DNA of 64,000 nucleotides. It comes from Selaginella moellendorffii. Lineage: Eukaryota; Streptophyta; Lycopodiopsida; Selaginellales; Selaginellaceae. The stretch covers positions 579,824 to 643,823 of the forward strand of contig NW_003314279.1 of assembly GCF_000143415.4 (NCBI RefSeq), read 5' to 3'. Position 1 is the first letter of the stretch. Every line of letters begins with the position of its first letter. Under the pieces are notes generated by a model that was not told where the DNA came from, did no database searches, and worked only from the letters and a program-made list of their open reading frames with translations. A program made the position numbers and the translations under genes. Of the stretch, positions 12,346-22,129 are shown piece by piece.

Positions 12346-13243
12346 TCTTACATCACGCTGACGAGCAAATTCTACGTTTTGTGTGTGTGTGTGTGCAAGG
12401 AGGCAAAACCTCCAGGATAGCCAGTTATGTAGTTACAATGTGAAGTATCAACCGATAGATGAGATGACAAGAATGTATAAGTATCGTACCCAGGAATTAT
12501 AAAATACGTACTTCCAGGTCTTGATTGCTCGAAATCGACACCCTTTGACTTTACAGTCTGTATGAGTCAACTCTGGTAAAACTATACTATCTCCATGAAT
12601 AGAGTGCACAGTTCTTGGAATTTTAGAAGAGGCCCAAAAAGGATCACAGATCAATTCGACTCGTAGCGTTTTTTCGGGAGACACACACGACAATGGACAA
12701 AACGATCGACTGGGCACTGGGGATTCGTGTTCCTTGCGGTTGGAGAGCAGCAGGCCCTCTTCGATCGATGGTTCCCACTGTGGACTTATTTCGATCCCAA
12801 ACCATTCAATTCGTCGAGATTTCACTGTCGAACAACTCGTCCTCTTCTTCTGAGCGAGAATTTTTAAGCTCTGTTTAGATAGGCATCAAAGCATCGAGAT
12901 CTCCATGATGAGCGCTCGAGCCCATGGAGAAAGATATTTTCCCTGGCGAGGGGAGAGAGAGAAAATCCCGGCCGTTAATGGTTAAGCATATTCGTCAGGC
13001 ATAACGCGTGCTAGCCGTCCATACGGGGATCATCGTGGCCGTTGCCCACACTCACACGATGGCGCTTTTAAGCTAGTGAAGATCTCTCACTGGGACGGCC
13101 AACCGATCCTCTCTTTGGATTCCAAGGAAAAGCGAGAGAGAGATCCATTCCATAGCAGCATTTGGACGATACCATCGGGGTAAGGAAGGGATTTTTGATG
13201 CTAGGAGAGATTCTAGAGGGGAGGAAGAGGAAGAAGAAGAGGA
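12346..13243. other. intergenic region
   Basis: No gene is recognisable. It contains a short GT repeat near 12380-12392 in the 3' flank of the ZIFL gene and a GA-rich leader (about 13200-13243) before the pseudokinase start. Confidence 0.5.
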
Positions 13244-15085
13244 ATGCGGTGCTTCGCCCACAAGAAATCGCGGCACAAGAAGGCATCACTGGCGGGGCAG
13301 GACGCCTCCGCCAAGATGATGCGAACCATGTCGGCTCCACCCACATTCCTGGTCACGGATGACGACCCAATCCCGCCGCCGCCACCACTGGCTCACCCAT
13401 CGCCATCGCCTTCGCCATCGCCATCTCCCAGCGCCATCGCCAGGAACCCAAGATCAAAGCCCACCGCCATCGCCGTGCCCAAGATCTCCACCAGGTTGGA
13501 AGATGGCTCCTCGTCGCCCCTCGTCACCCACTCAGGCCCCAGTGGATACGCGAGCTTGAGCGGCGTGAGGAGGGATCCCATCGTCTTCCGGGGCCAGCCA
13601 CTGCCGCTGCCCACGCCAGAGTCTTGCGGCCTCTCGCCAGAACCATCGAGATTCATGGGCTCCCCGGCGGTGACCAGGGATTCCACCGCTGCCAGTGATC
13701 ACTATCGCCCCGGCAAAGAGTTCAAGAAATCGGCATCCATGCCACTGCCAAGGCCACCGCCAGTAGCCCACGAGAGGCTGGCCGCCGCGCACATCACCTT
13801 TTGCCCCGAGACCTCGTGCATTGGCGAGTCCGGCAATGGCCCGGCTTTCACTTGCACCGTCTCGATCGATGCCAATCCCCGCGGCGGCGGTAGCAGCAAG
13901 GACTCCACGCAAGCGGTGCTCGTCCGGCTATCGGACACGACAATGCAGGTAAGAACCACGCCATAGCTTGGCTTCCATAGCTCAAAGCGCCGTTTGATAG
14001 GATTCCAAGGCTTGGATCGAGCACGTCAAGGAGATTGTGTGCCTGCGCGACGCGCACCTCAGCCGGATCCTGGGATTCAGCTTCACCACCGACGAGAAGC
14101 TGGTGGTTTACGAGATCCAGGCCAACGGGAGCTTGGACAGGCTCTTGTATGGCCGGAGCCGCGATCGGCCGCCGCTCGACTGGGCGACGCGGGTGAGGAT
14201 CGCCACCGATGCCGCGCGGGGGCTCGCGTTTCTTCACGAGCGATCGCCCACAAAGGTACGTCCGAAAGCTGGCTACGTCCAAAGTGCTCTCGCGTTCGTT
14301 GTTGCTCGTCACCCTCCACCATAGCTAAAAGCTTGTTTGTGCGTGATCTTCTTCCAGCTCATGTACAAGGACTTTAGAACTTTCAACGTGCACGTCGACA
14401 AGGAGCTGCGAGCACGACTCATGGGCTATGGATTCACGCAGAGGTTTATGAATCCGAGCTCGCTCATGGTGAGATCGAAAGTTTGGAAGAGAAGATCTTG
14501 ACAAGATGTTGCTCTTTGTGCTTGAAGGTGGCGGCCTACGCGGCGCCCGAGCTTCTCCAACGAGGAACGCAGTCGCTACCATCGCCCAAGAGCAACGTGT
14601 GGAGTTTCGGAGTGGTGCTGCTGGAGATCCTCACCGGCCGCCAGAACCGGGACGAGATGTTCGCGGTGGAGGAGCAGGACCTGGTCGGCTGGACGGCGCC
14701 GTATCTAGCCAACGACAAGAAGCTCTTCCTGGTCGTGGATCCGGAGCTCAAGGGGATGTTCCCGGCGAGATCCGTGTCGCTCTTTGCAAAGCTGGCGGCG
14801 CAGTGTTTGCAAAGGGACCCGGCGGCGCGGCCCAGCATGGATCAAGTTGTCCAGTCCCTGGAGCACGTCCAGGCCGAGCGCGATCACCACATCAAATTGT
14901 TCGATGCCTCGGCGGGGAGTGACAGTCGCAAGCCACTCATCGAAGCTCTCAGGGAGTGTAGCAGCCCCGGGGCGGCGGTGGCGATCCATCCGGCCTTCTC
15001 CACCGTCAATGGCACTCACGTCCAGAAGAAGATCGTCACCCGGATCATCAAAACGCTGTGTTCTTCGCCAGGAACTTTCGACTAG
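13244..15085 (+). CDS. receptor-like cytoplasmic kinase of RLCK-VII/PBL type, predicted pseudokinase
   Basis: Four exons (13244-13948, 14001-14255, 14358-14468, 14528-15085) join in frame to a 542-residue protein. The first about 210 residues are low complexity, rich in Pro and Ser with a [12 protein letters not shown] run. The rest aligns to RLCK-VII kinases: LVVYEIQANGSLDRLLYGR, LDWATRVRIATDAARGLAFL, LMYKDFRTFNV, APELL, NVWSFGVVLLEILTGR and DPAARPSMDQVV. Key catalytic parts are lost. There is no glycine-rich loop, the VAVK lysine appears as Arg (VLVRL), and the DFG aspartate is Gly (GYG at 343-345). The Asp of the catalytic loop (D325, in YKD) and N330 remain. It probably acts as a scaffold or allosteric partner near membrane receptors; that is inference. 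No N-terminal Gly2 for myristoylation is present (MRCF). Confidence 0.87.
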
Positions 15086-15111
15086 ATGGAGAGATGGATG
15101 GATGGATTGGA

Positions 15112-17325
15112 TCATCGTGCTGCCATCGATGGAGCGCTCGACAGCGCGTTGGCTAGCACCGAGTGAAGCCCACCACTCTGGGAGGAATCCGCGAGTGCTC
15201 TCTCCAACACCAGCTCTGGCAGCCGCCGGGTGGCGCTGGCACCGATGACGCTCGTCCAGTTGGGAGCATCCGGGACGAAGGGCATGCTCGCGACGAGATC
15301 CTCGGCGTCGCGCAGATGTCCCGCGCGGCAGAGAAGATCGATCATACATCCATAGTGCTGCTTCGTCAATCCAAGCCCAAAGTCGTAGCCAATGGAACCG
15401 AAGCGCGAGCGCCCGATCCTCACGTCGCCCGCGTGGTTGCAGCCGTGGAGAACGCACGCCAGCGACGATTCGTCCGGCGCCACGCCATGGATCAACATCC
15501 CGCCATAACTCTCGAAGAGATCATCACTCTGGTGCCTGGCCTGCGCTTGCATCGCGAGGATCACGTTCCAGGCAATGGCGTCGGGGGCCTCCGGCGTGGA
15601 CTGGAAGATGGCGAGCGCGCGATCGGCGTGGCCGCTCTGCGCGTAGGCCGAGATCATGAGCGTGCTCGAATAGAGGCTGACGTGATCCGGCATTAAATCC
15701 CAGAGCTCTCTAGCTCGATCCAGCCTGCCAGCGCCGACGAGCGCCGCGAGCATGAGGTTCCAGGAGCCGGTGTTCCTGTCCGGCATAGCCGAGAAGAGAT
15801 ACTCCGCGTCGGCGAAACGTGCTGACTGGACGTACCCCGTCAGCAAGGCGTTCCACGTGTCGGTGTTGTGCGAAGCCATGCTATCAAACAGGCACTTGGC
15901 GCGTTCCACGTGTCCTGCGTTCGCTAGCGCCGCCGCCATGGCATTACAGCACACCACGTCCGGGCGAGCAACCACGGTATCAAACGTCCTCTTGGCCTCC
16001 TCCACGTGCCCCCACTGGGAATATGCCACCACGAGCGCGGTGCACGACACCACGTCAAGCTCGGGCATGGAATCGAACTCGCGTTTAGTCTCCTCGAGCG
16101 TGCCGTATCGTACGTACATGTCCAGCATGGCATTCCAGCACACGAGGTCCCGTTCAGGGAATCTCTCAAACAAGAGCTTGGCTTGAAGAATATCCCCTTT
16201 CTGGGCATATGCTGTGAGCATCGTTGTCCACGAGACAAGATCTCGCTGGAGCATGCCATCGAACAAGATCTTAGCTTCGTCAACCCGATTGTTTGCGCAA
16301 AGCATCTCCAAGAGTGTGTTCCATGACACGAGATTGAGCTCTGGCATGGTTTTGGCGAACTTGATAGCTCCATCCAGATGCCCTGATTGGGCATACGCTG
16401 CAAGGATCAGATTCCACGAGACCATGCTTCTTTCAGGCATCTTGTCAAACAACGCCTTGGCAGTTTCGAGCTGGTAGTGAGCGAGAGCTGTGAGCAAGGT
16501 GTTCCATGACACCACATCCCAGAAGCTCATCGTATCAAACAGCAACTTGGCCTCTCTCCAGCAACCATTTTGCCCATAGGCGGCTAGCATCGCGTTCCAC
16601 GATCTCAGGTTTGGATCCGGCATGGAATCAAACATGGACTTCGCTCGACCAACGTCTCCATTCTGGGCATATGCCGCGAGCATCGCTGTGCAAGCCACCA
16701 CGTCGTGATCCGCCATAGTCGCAAACAGAGACTCGGCGTCACGCAAATACCCATGCTGTGCGTAAGCCACCAGCATTGTCGTCCAGGCCACGAAATCGGA
16801 GTCGGGCATAAGATCAAACACGCGTTTCGCGCCAGAAATATTCCCAGTCTCGGCATATGCTGCGATCATGGCATTCCACGAGACGCGGCTCCTGGACGGC
16901 ATCTTTAAGAACGCATCCTCGGCTTGTTTGATGAGACCCTCGTTCGCATATAGCGTAAGAATGGTGTTCCACGAGACCGTGTCTTTCACGGGCATTACGG
17001 AAAACAACATTCGAGCGTCCTGGAGATGCCCGTTTCGGGCATATGCCGAGAGCATCATGTTCCAGGAGAAGCTGTCCTTGTGGGCGATGGCGTCAAACAC
17101 CGATCGAGCCTCAGCAGCGCTGCCGCATCTCCCATACGCTTGAACGAGCAAATTGGAGAGGTAGGAATGTGATCCAGCATCATTTCTCTCTTCCTGGAGC
17201 TTGATAGAGGCATGAAGACGCCTGGCCTGAGATAGACTGCTACACGATCTTAGCAGCTTGATGGAGTCCTGGTGCTGAGCTGAAAACTCGTGGACCATGG
17301 CTTGCGGAGCAGTATCAGGTATCAT
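15112..17325 (-). CDS. pentatricopeptide repeat (PPR) protein, short-repeat type, without DYW domain
   Basis: Single-exon gene; I choose the ATG at 17323-17325 (MIPDTAPQAM), since the frame further upstream starts with a non-ATG codon. It gives about 737 residues. After an N-terminal HDSIKLLRSCSSLSQARRLH block, at least 15 tandem repeats of about 31 residues follow with the pattern VSWNxMLxAYAQxGxxxxAK and LFDxMPxxD, typical of S-type PPR motifs that are abundant in Selaginella. PPR proteins bind organellar RNA in a sequence-specific way for editing, splicing or stability. The C-terminus (LCRAGHLRDAEDLVASMPF, then WTSVIGASATRR) resembles an E-like tail, but no DYW deaminase is present, so any editing role would need a partner. 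Its stop is only 26 nt from the convergent pseudokinase stop. Confidence 0.92.
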   Translation of the reverse strand: MIPDTAPQAMVHEFSAQHQDSIKLLRSCSSLSQARRLHASIKLQEERNDAGSHSYLSNLLVQAYGRCGSAAEARSVFDAIAHKDSFSWNMMLSAYARNGHLQDARMLFSVMPVKDTVSWNTILTLYANEGLIKQAEDAFLKMPSRSRVSWNAMIAAYAETGNISGAKRVFDLMPDSDFVAWTTMLVAYAQHGYLRDAESLFATMADHDVVACTAMLAAYAQNGDVGRAKSMFDSMPDPNLRSWNAMLAAYGQNGCWREAKLLFDTMSFWDVVSWNTLLTALAHYQLETAKALFDKMPERSMVSWNLILAAYAQSGHLDGAIKFAKTMPELNLVSWNTLLEMLCANNRVDEAKILFDGMLQRDLVSWTTMLTAYAQKGDILQAKLLFERFPERDLVCWNAMLDMYVRYGTLEETKREFDSMPELDVVSCTALVVAYSQWGHVEEAKRTFDTVVARPDVVCCNAMAAALANAGHVERAKCLFDSMASHNTDTWNALLTGYVQSARFADAEYLFSAMPDRNTGSWNLMLAALVGAGRLDRARELWDLMPDHVSLYSSTLMISAYAQSGHADRALAIFQSTPEAPDAIAWNVILAMQAQARHQSDDLFESYGGMLIHGVAPDESSLACVLHGCNHAGDVRIGRSRFGSIGYDFGLGLTKQHYGCMIDLLCRAGHLRDAEDLVASMPFVPDAPNWTSVIGASATRRLPELVLERALADSSQSGGLHSVLANALSSAPSMAAR

Positions 17326-17378
17326 AGCTCGTGACTTCGTGATCAAGAGCTTTAAGTTGATCCATAGCCCTGTGACTT

Positions 17379-18884
17379 TCAGTCCGACACCTTTTTTTCA
17401 CGCTTGGCTTTCGGAGGAGTCGGCTTGGCTTGCATGACCCAACCATGGAGCTCGGTCTTGTCGATAGCAGCAGCATACTTCTCGGCACTGAGGTCCTCGG
17501 GTATCACTATCCTGGCGGACGCTTTCTTTGAGGCGGTCTGGTAGACAGTCACGCTGTCGACTCGTAACCCCATGCCTTGTAGGTGCTGCTCGAGCTCCTT
17601 CTCGGTGATGCTGGGATTGAGCTCGGTGATGGAGATGGAAGGCCCGTCTGCTTTGCCACCTTGACGGACTTGCCTTCCCGTAGGCGCTAGTTTCGGCTTC
17701 TCTCCAGTTTCTTGTCCGATCTTCTCCCTCAGCTCCCGCAAGACGTTTACGCGGAGGTATTTGTCAGGTAGAAGCACGTCCCAGTAAATTCCTGGCAAGA
17801 GAAGAAGATGAGAGAAAACAATGGAGCCTTGTAAAGGATTTACAAGACTTACCGGTTGGTTTTGGAATTTTGGTGTTCGTGTGATAGATGTAATTTGGTG
17901 TGCAAACTATATCGACTGGAAGGTCGTAAGGGAGCAGCTTGTCCACGGGGATGTCATTCACGAGCTGTTTATCGTGGACTACAACGAAAAACTTAAGAGT
18001 TATCCATTACCATCATTCGTCGACATACCTGTAGTCACGACAAGTGTGGACTCGTCTATAATTTTCTTGTGACGAAGCAGCGCGTACGCCAGCTCCTCAG
18101 TTCCCTGAAATGAAAATCATCCACACCTCGCTACAAGCAAAAATGAGATTCTTACATGGCCAACGCCAACGCGAGCACCAGTGCCTGGATCCACCGCAAC
18201 CGAGCCGATGACAAGAATGTCGACCCTGAAATCCGACTCAAGCCCCAGCTCTTTCCCCAGCAACTCACCCTCTGCACGACTCTGCTGGAAATAAATCTCA
18301 CTCACATCGTCTGAGAAACACTGGCGTACCAATGCGTGCCGAGGTCTCCCTCATCTTGTAGAAGGACAAGTACGTCGGGCTCACAACCGCGTAGAAGCCC
18401 TTCTTTAGCCCCGGTGGAGGAACAAGCAGCACTTTCATATCTGGAAACCAAGAGAAACTCCCATCACAACAAAGAGAAGAAAATTTGTCTGTCGAGATTT
18501 ACGCCTGAGTGTTATGAATCTCACTTGTCTCTGCGGCGCATCCGGGCACACGCTCACGAACTGGGCCCCTCGATATTCGGGCAGAAGCAGCACCTAAGAG
18601 ACAAAAGAAAAAGAGAATGAAATCTCTGAGCTGCTACTACTACTAGCTACTACTCTCACCTTGTCGGCTGCCTTGCCGGCTCCACGGAAATTCGGAATTG
18701 TGTTGTGCACCGGCCTCGGCATCAAAGCAATGCCCTTTTTCTCGATCAAATCCCACATTCGCTTCCGGATTCCCCATTTCCAGGCGCCAGGCTTCTCGTC
18801 GGCTGGCGCAGCAGCAGGCGCATCAGCATTCGAGCAAAAGCCTCTCGACCGGAGCGCGCGCCACCGCTGTGGGAGGCGCTGCAT
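17379..18884 (-). CDS. 5-formyltetrahydrofolate cyclo-ligase-like protein (COG0212 family)
   Basis: Plant COG0212 proteins resemble 5-FCL but have been linked to thiamin-related metabolism and lack clear 5-FCL activity. The ATG at 18882-18884 ([18 protein letters not shown]) opens a basic, Arg-rich presequence suggesting organelle import. Seven exons read [103 protein letters not shown] and [19 protein letters not shown]. The last exon continues into a C-terminal region ([20 protein letters not shown] to SARIVIP) that looks like an RRM fold, and a basic KREKKVSD tail. A telo-box-like AAACCCTAA-type element lies just upstream of the ATG near 18903-18913. Confidence 0.87.
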
Positions 18885-18913
18885 TTTCCCTCCCTCCTCC
18901 CTTAAAACCCTAA

Positions 18914-20467
18914 ACCTTCCGTACCATATAACCTTTCCGTACAAAAGATATACGAGCCCTAAATGACGAGAATATCTTTATTCCGCTCAAACCTATTATT
19001 AGCGTCAACCTTCCGATCTTTTGCTGGATCCACAAAAATCTCTTGGAATCGTCCGGATCCCTTTTAGAGTTTATAAGGATTCCATTGATGTGAGACTTCT
19101 GACATCAATGCATCACTTGGAAAATAGAATAGATCCAAATCTCATCGCCCACCCACTGGCGAATCGCCACATTCCAAGCCCTTGTTTATCCCAGCGCCAG
19201 AGCTGATTGGCGCGAGCACTCCGCGATCTTGCGTCCACGTCGTGGCGCGAAGATGTGAACATTGTTGTCAATGAATATGATACTCGATTTCTCGCACTGT
19301 GGAGCGATTTGCCGGCACAGACACGGTGCTCGATCGATCTCCACGGGATTCGAGAACGGAGCCCCGACCCACAAACCAGAGTTTAAAGCGGGGGGGACAA
19401 TTCAATCGTCTAATCGCTAAAGCGAATCAAATGTTTCCACAGAAAAAAGAGTGTGCGCAAGTATTTCAAGGGTGGCGTACGGATTGTCTCGCTTTTTCCG
19501 GAAGGCCCAGGTTTTTCAAAGGCTAGAAAACACGCGAAGGTGTTCGTCGCCAACAAATGGTCAAGCTTGTCGACATCCCGTTGGATGATTTTCTCCACTG
19601 ATCGACGAAATCAGCCTCGCGAAAACAAAGTCTTTTTCTTTGTAGATTCGCGCAACTTGTTGCTAGCTATAGAGTTTAACGTCTTAAACATTCCGTAATT
19701 ATCTTTTGACTTTGGAACAGCCGATAATTGATACACCCCGGGGTCCATTTCGATGCAACCACATCCATAGCTATCGAAACTTCTCCCCTTGGTCAAAAAG
19801 TTTAAATCGCCCAAAAGATCCCCGGAAACTCTCCCGGCTGCGAAAGCAACTTGGTAACCAATCAAAGCGAGACACGATGATTCCGGCGGACGCTGCACAC
19901 GGCACGAAAAAAAGAAACAAAAAAAAAAAGAAAAGTGTCTTTGGGAGAGCCAAGCAGTAACTTGGGGCAATTGTTTATTGTTGCAAGAGTCTCTCCAGAG
20001 TTTCGCGACAACACAAAGTCCCCATCTCTCTTTCTCTCACTCTCTCTTTTAGCACTACTCTGGATGGAAGCACTGTTCTTTCTCTTCTGGGGGATGGATC
20101 ATTCATGGTGGCTCGCTGGTGGTTTTTTAAGGTGTGCTTTTCTTTTCTTTTCCACAGTGGGGGAGCTTGTCGAGAAATCCTTGCACACCTTTGCGGAAAC
20201 ACGGTGGTAAAAGAAGCGCTTCGCTTGGTGCTGTGGGACACTCACACACAACGTGACACAGTGATCACAGTGATATCATATACACGATATAATAGTATTA
20301 TGTATTGTTATATAGTATCATATCATGTAGTATATATAAGTGCTTTCGATCCAGGCAGCAACCCGGTTCCTCACACCGCACTTCGCCGTTCGCTCGCTCT
20401 CGCTCTTGCGCTCTCTCCACCATCTCCACACAAAGACCCTCTTCTTCCAAGAAAGAGATTCTCGAGA
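18914..20467. other. intergenic region with TATA box of the downstream peptide gene
   Basis: No coding region is recognisable over about 1.4 kb. A TATA element (TATATATAAG) lies at about 20330-20340, 130 nt before the start codon of the RGF-like gene. AT-rich simple sequence (TATAGTATCATAT) precedes it. Confidence 0.6.
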
Positions 20468-21055
20468 ATGGCAAGCTTGTGGATGCTCGCGGTGCTTGCC
20501 GCAGCGGCCTTTGTTCTACTCCTGCTCCCTGGCGGGGCTGTTTGCGAGGGTGATACCACTACCAAGAAGGAGCAAACAAGAGGTTTGTTTAGCTTGATTT
20601 CGCGATATATATTTCTATGATTTGCATCCACTTGGTACTTGATCTTTCTTAGATGGCGACCGCAATGTCGCAGATATAGATACCGCACTGGATCATCAGC
20701 TGGCGCACCAGCTTGCTTCTCGTCCCAAAATCCGTTGGTCTCGGAAGGTGCTTTCAATACAATGTTTGATCACACTGGGCTTTTCTCTCATATGATTCAT
20801 TCTTGCTTGCAGATGCTAGATTCTCCAGCGCAGTTTGCAGATCACCCGGCGACGAGCAAGTCGCAAGCAGCACCGGAAGCTCAAGCAAAGGTTGCCAGAA
20901 CTGTGAAGGAAAGAGACGCCGCTGGATCAGCAGTACCAAGCACGAGCTCATCCACCAAGAGCTCGTCCAAGCACGACAACACCGAGGACCTGTTCCACAT
21001 AGATTACACACCGGCCGCGATTCACCCTCCTCGCAGCCACGGTCACAATCCTTGA
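20468..21055 (+). CDS. putative RGF/GOLVEN/CLEL-type secreted peptide precursor
   Basis: Three exons (20468-20582, 20653-20747, 20813-21055) join in frame to a 150-residue protein. Residues 1-26 form a classical signal peptide (WMLAVLAAAAFVLLLLPGG). The middle is a variable, Ser/Lys/Ala-rich region. The protein ends in DYTPAAIHPPRSHGHNP (134-150), immediately after an acidic EDLFHI. The DY pair (Y135 for tyrosine sulfation) and HPPR(S/H) ending match the root growth factor (RGF) peptide pattern, for example the DY..HHPPRHN type of seed plants. Such peptides are processed, sulfated and secreted, then sensed by LRR receptor kinases controlling meristems. The four extra residues after the usual Asn/His end are unusual. 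Small size, signal peptide and C-terminal placement support the call; receptor pairing is unknown. Confidence 0.68.
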
Positions 21056-22129
21056 GATCACGGCCCAGAACAAAACGATTTCTTCACAGGCTCGATCAAG
21101 CACCACATTAAATAGAGCTTAGCAGCAGTCTGTACAAAGAAAAGAGTAAGAGGCCATCAAGCAGAACAAAAAAACAGAAGAGAATAAGCAAGCATATAGT
21201 AATCAAATCACTGATCAGTATGTCAGTCGATCGAGCTAGATCAAATCTAGCTCCTCCTCCTCCTCCTCCTCCTCGGGTTTGCAAATGGCAATTACAAATG
21301 TGAATTCTATTCTCCGCGACGCTCTCTCCTTCGATCATCATGTAGCTCAAGACTGTGTTCTTGAGGAAGAACGCACAGTGGCGGCATATACCCTGCCTAG
21401 TGGACAAATTGGTGCAGCGCGGTATATTCCTCGGCACTCCGGCCGTGGACTGGATTAAACAAAAGGCCGGATTTGGGGTGGCGATTTGGTCGGCTGGAGC
21501 TAAGCAAAAACAAGCCCGGCCACTGTCTAGAGCTTACGCTCTCGTCATCATCGCCGCTCAGACAGGCCGACCGAGTGCCGACGTGGTCGCCTTGCCTATA
21601 GCCTCAAATCTCCCTCAGTCCACTCTAGTCAAAGCCTGTGGTCAACGGTGTGCGTGGGTGTGGTGATGTCAACGCGCGCAACGTCACTGCAAGTTGGGGG
21701 AGCTCTGAGTCCTCCACTACAAGCTGTCCGCGATGGGACGGGATTTTGGCGATTGGATCTACGGATACTGCGAGATTCCGGCATCAAGTATTCTGGAAAG
21801 GCGATGACAACCGATCGATCGAGGGGAATGGGTGAATCACATCACACCCATTTTTTTTTGACACCACTGAGAAAGAAGAGCTCATTTCGCTTCTTCGTTT
21901 CTAGCTTCGTCCCCCCTTTGCCTTTAAGTGAGTGCACACACGAGCGTAGAAGAACACTATCATTCCGATACCTAGTGGATGACAGGTATTCCCTGGAGGG
22001 CATCATCCGCCAACGCAATTTGGTGTTGACTTTGTACTTTCTTCCTCCCTCGCATCGCAGCAGTCAGTTCGGGGCAACTTGGAGCAAAGCTTCCCATCCC
22101 CTCTTTTCTCGCCACAAGTTGATCAAGTC
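21056..22129. other. intergenic region with (TCC)n microsatellite
   Basis: A CTC trinucleotide tract of eight units occupies about 21251-21274, within the 3' flank of the RGF-like gene. The rest (to 22.1 kb) shows nothing I can identify. Confidence 0.6.

Noticed and set aside
18480-18540. Apparent GC-AG intron in the COG0212 gene
   Set aside because: Using the GT two bases downstream (GGC|gtaaat) keeps the reading frame ([12 protein letters not shown]), while the GC donor breaks it. A normal GT-AG intron is the better reading.
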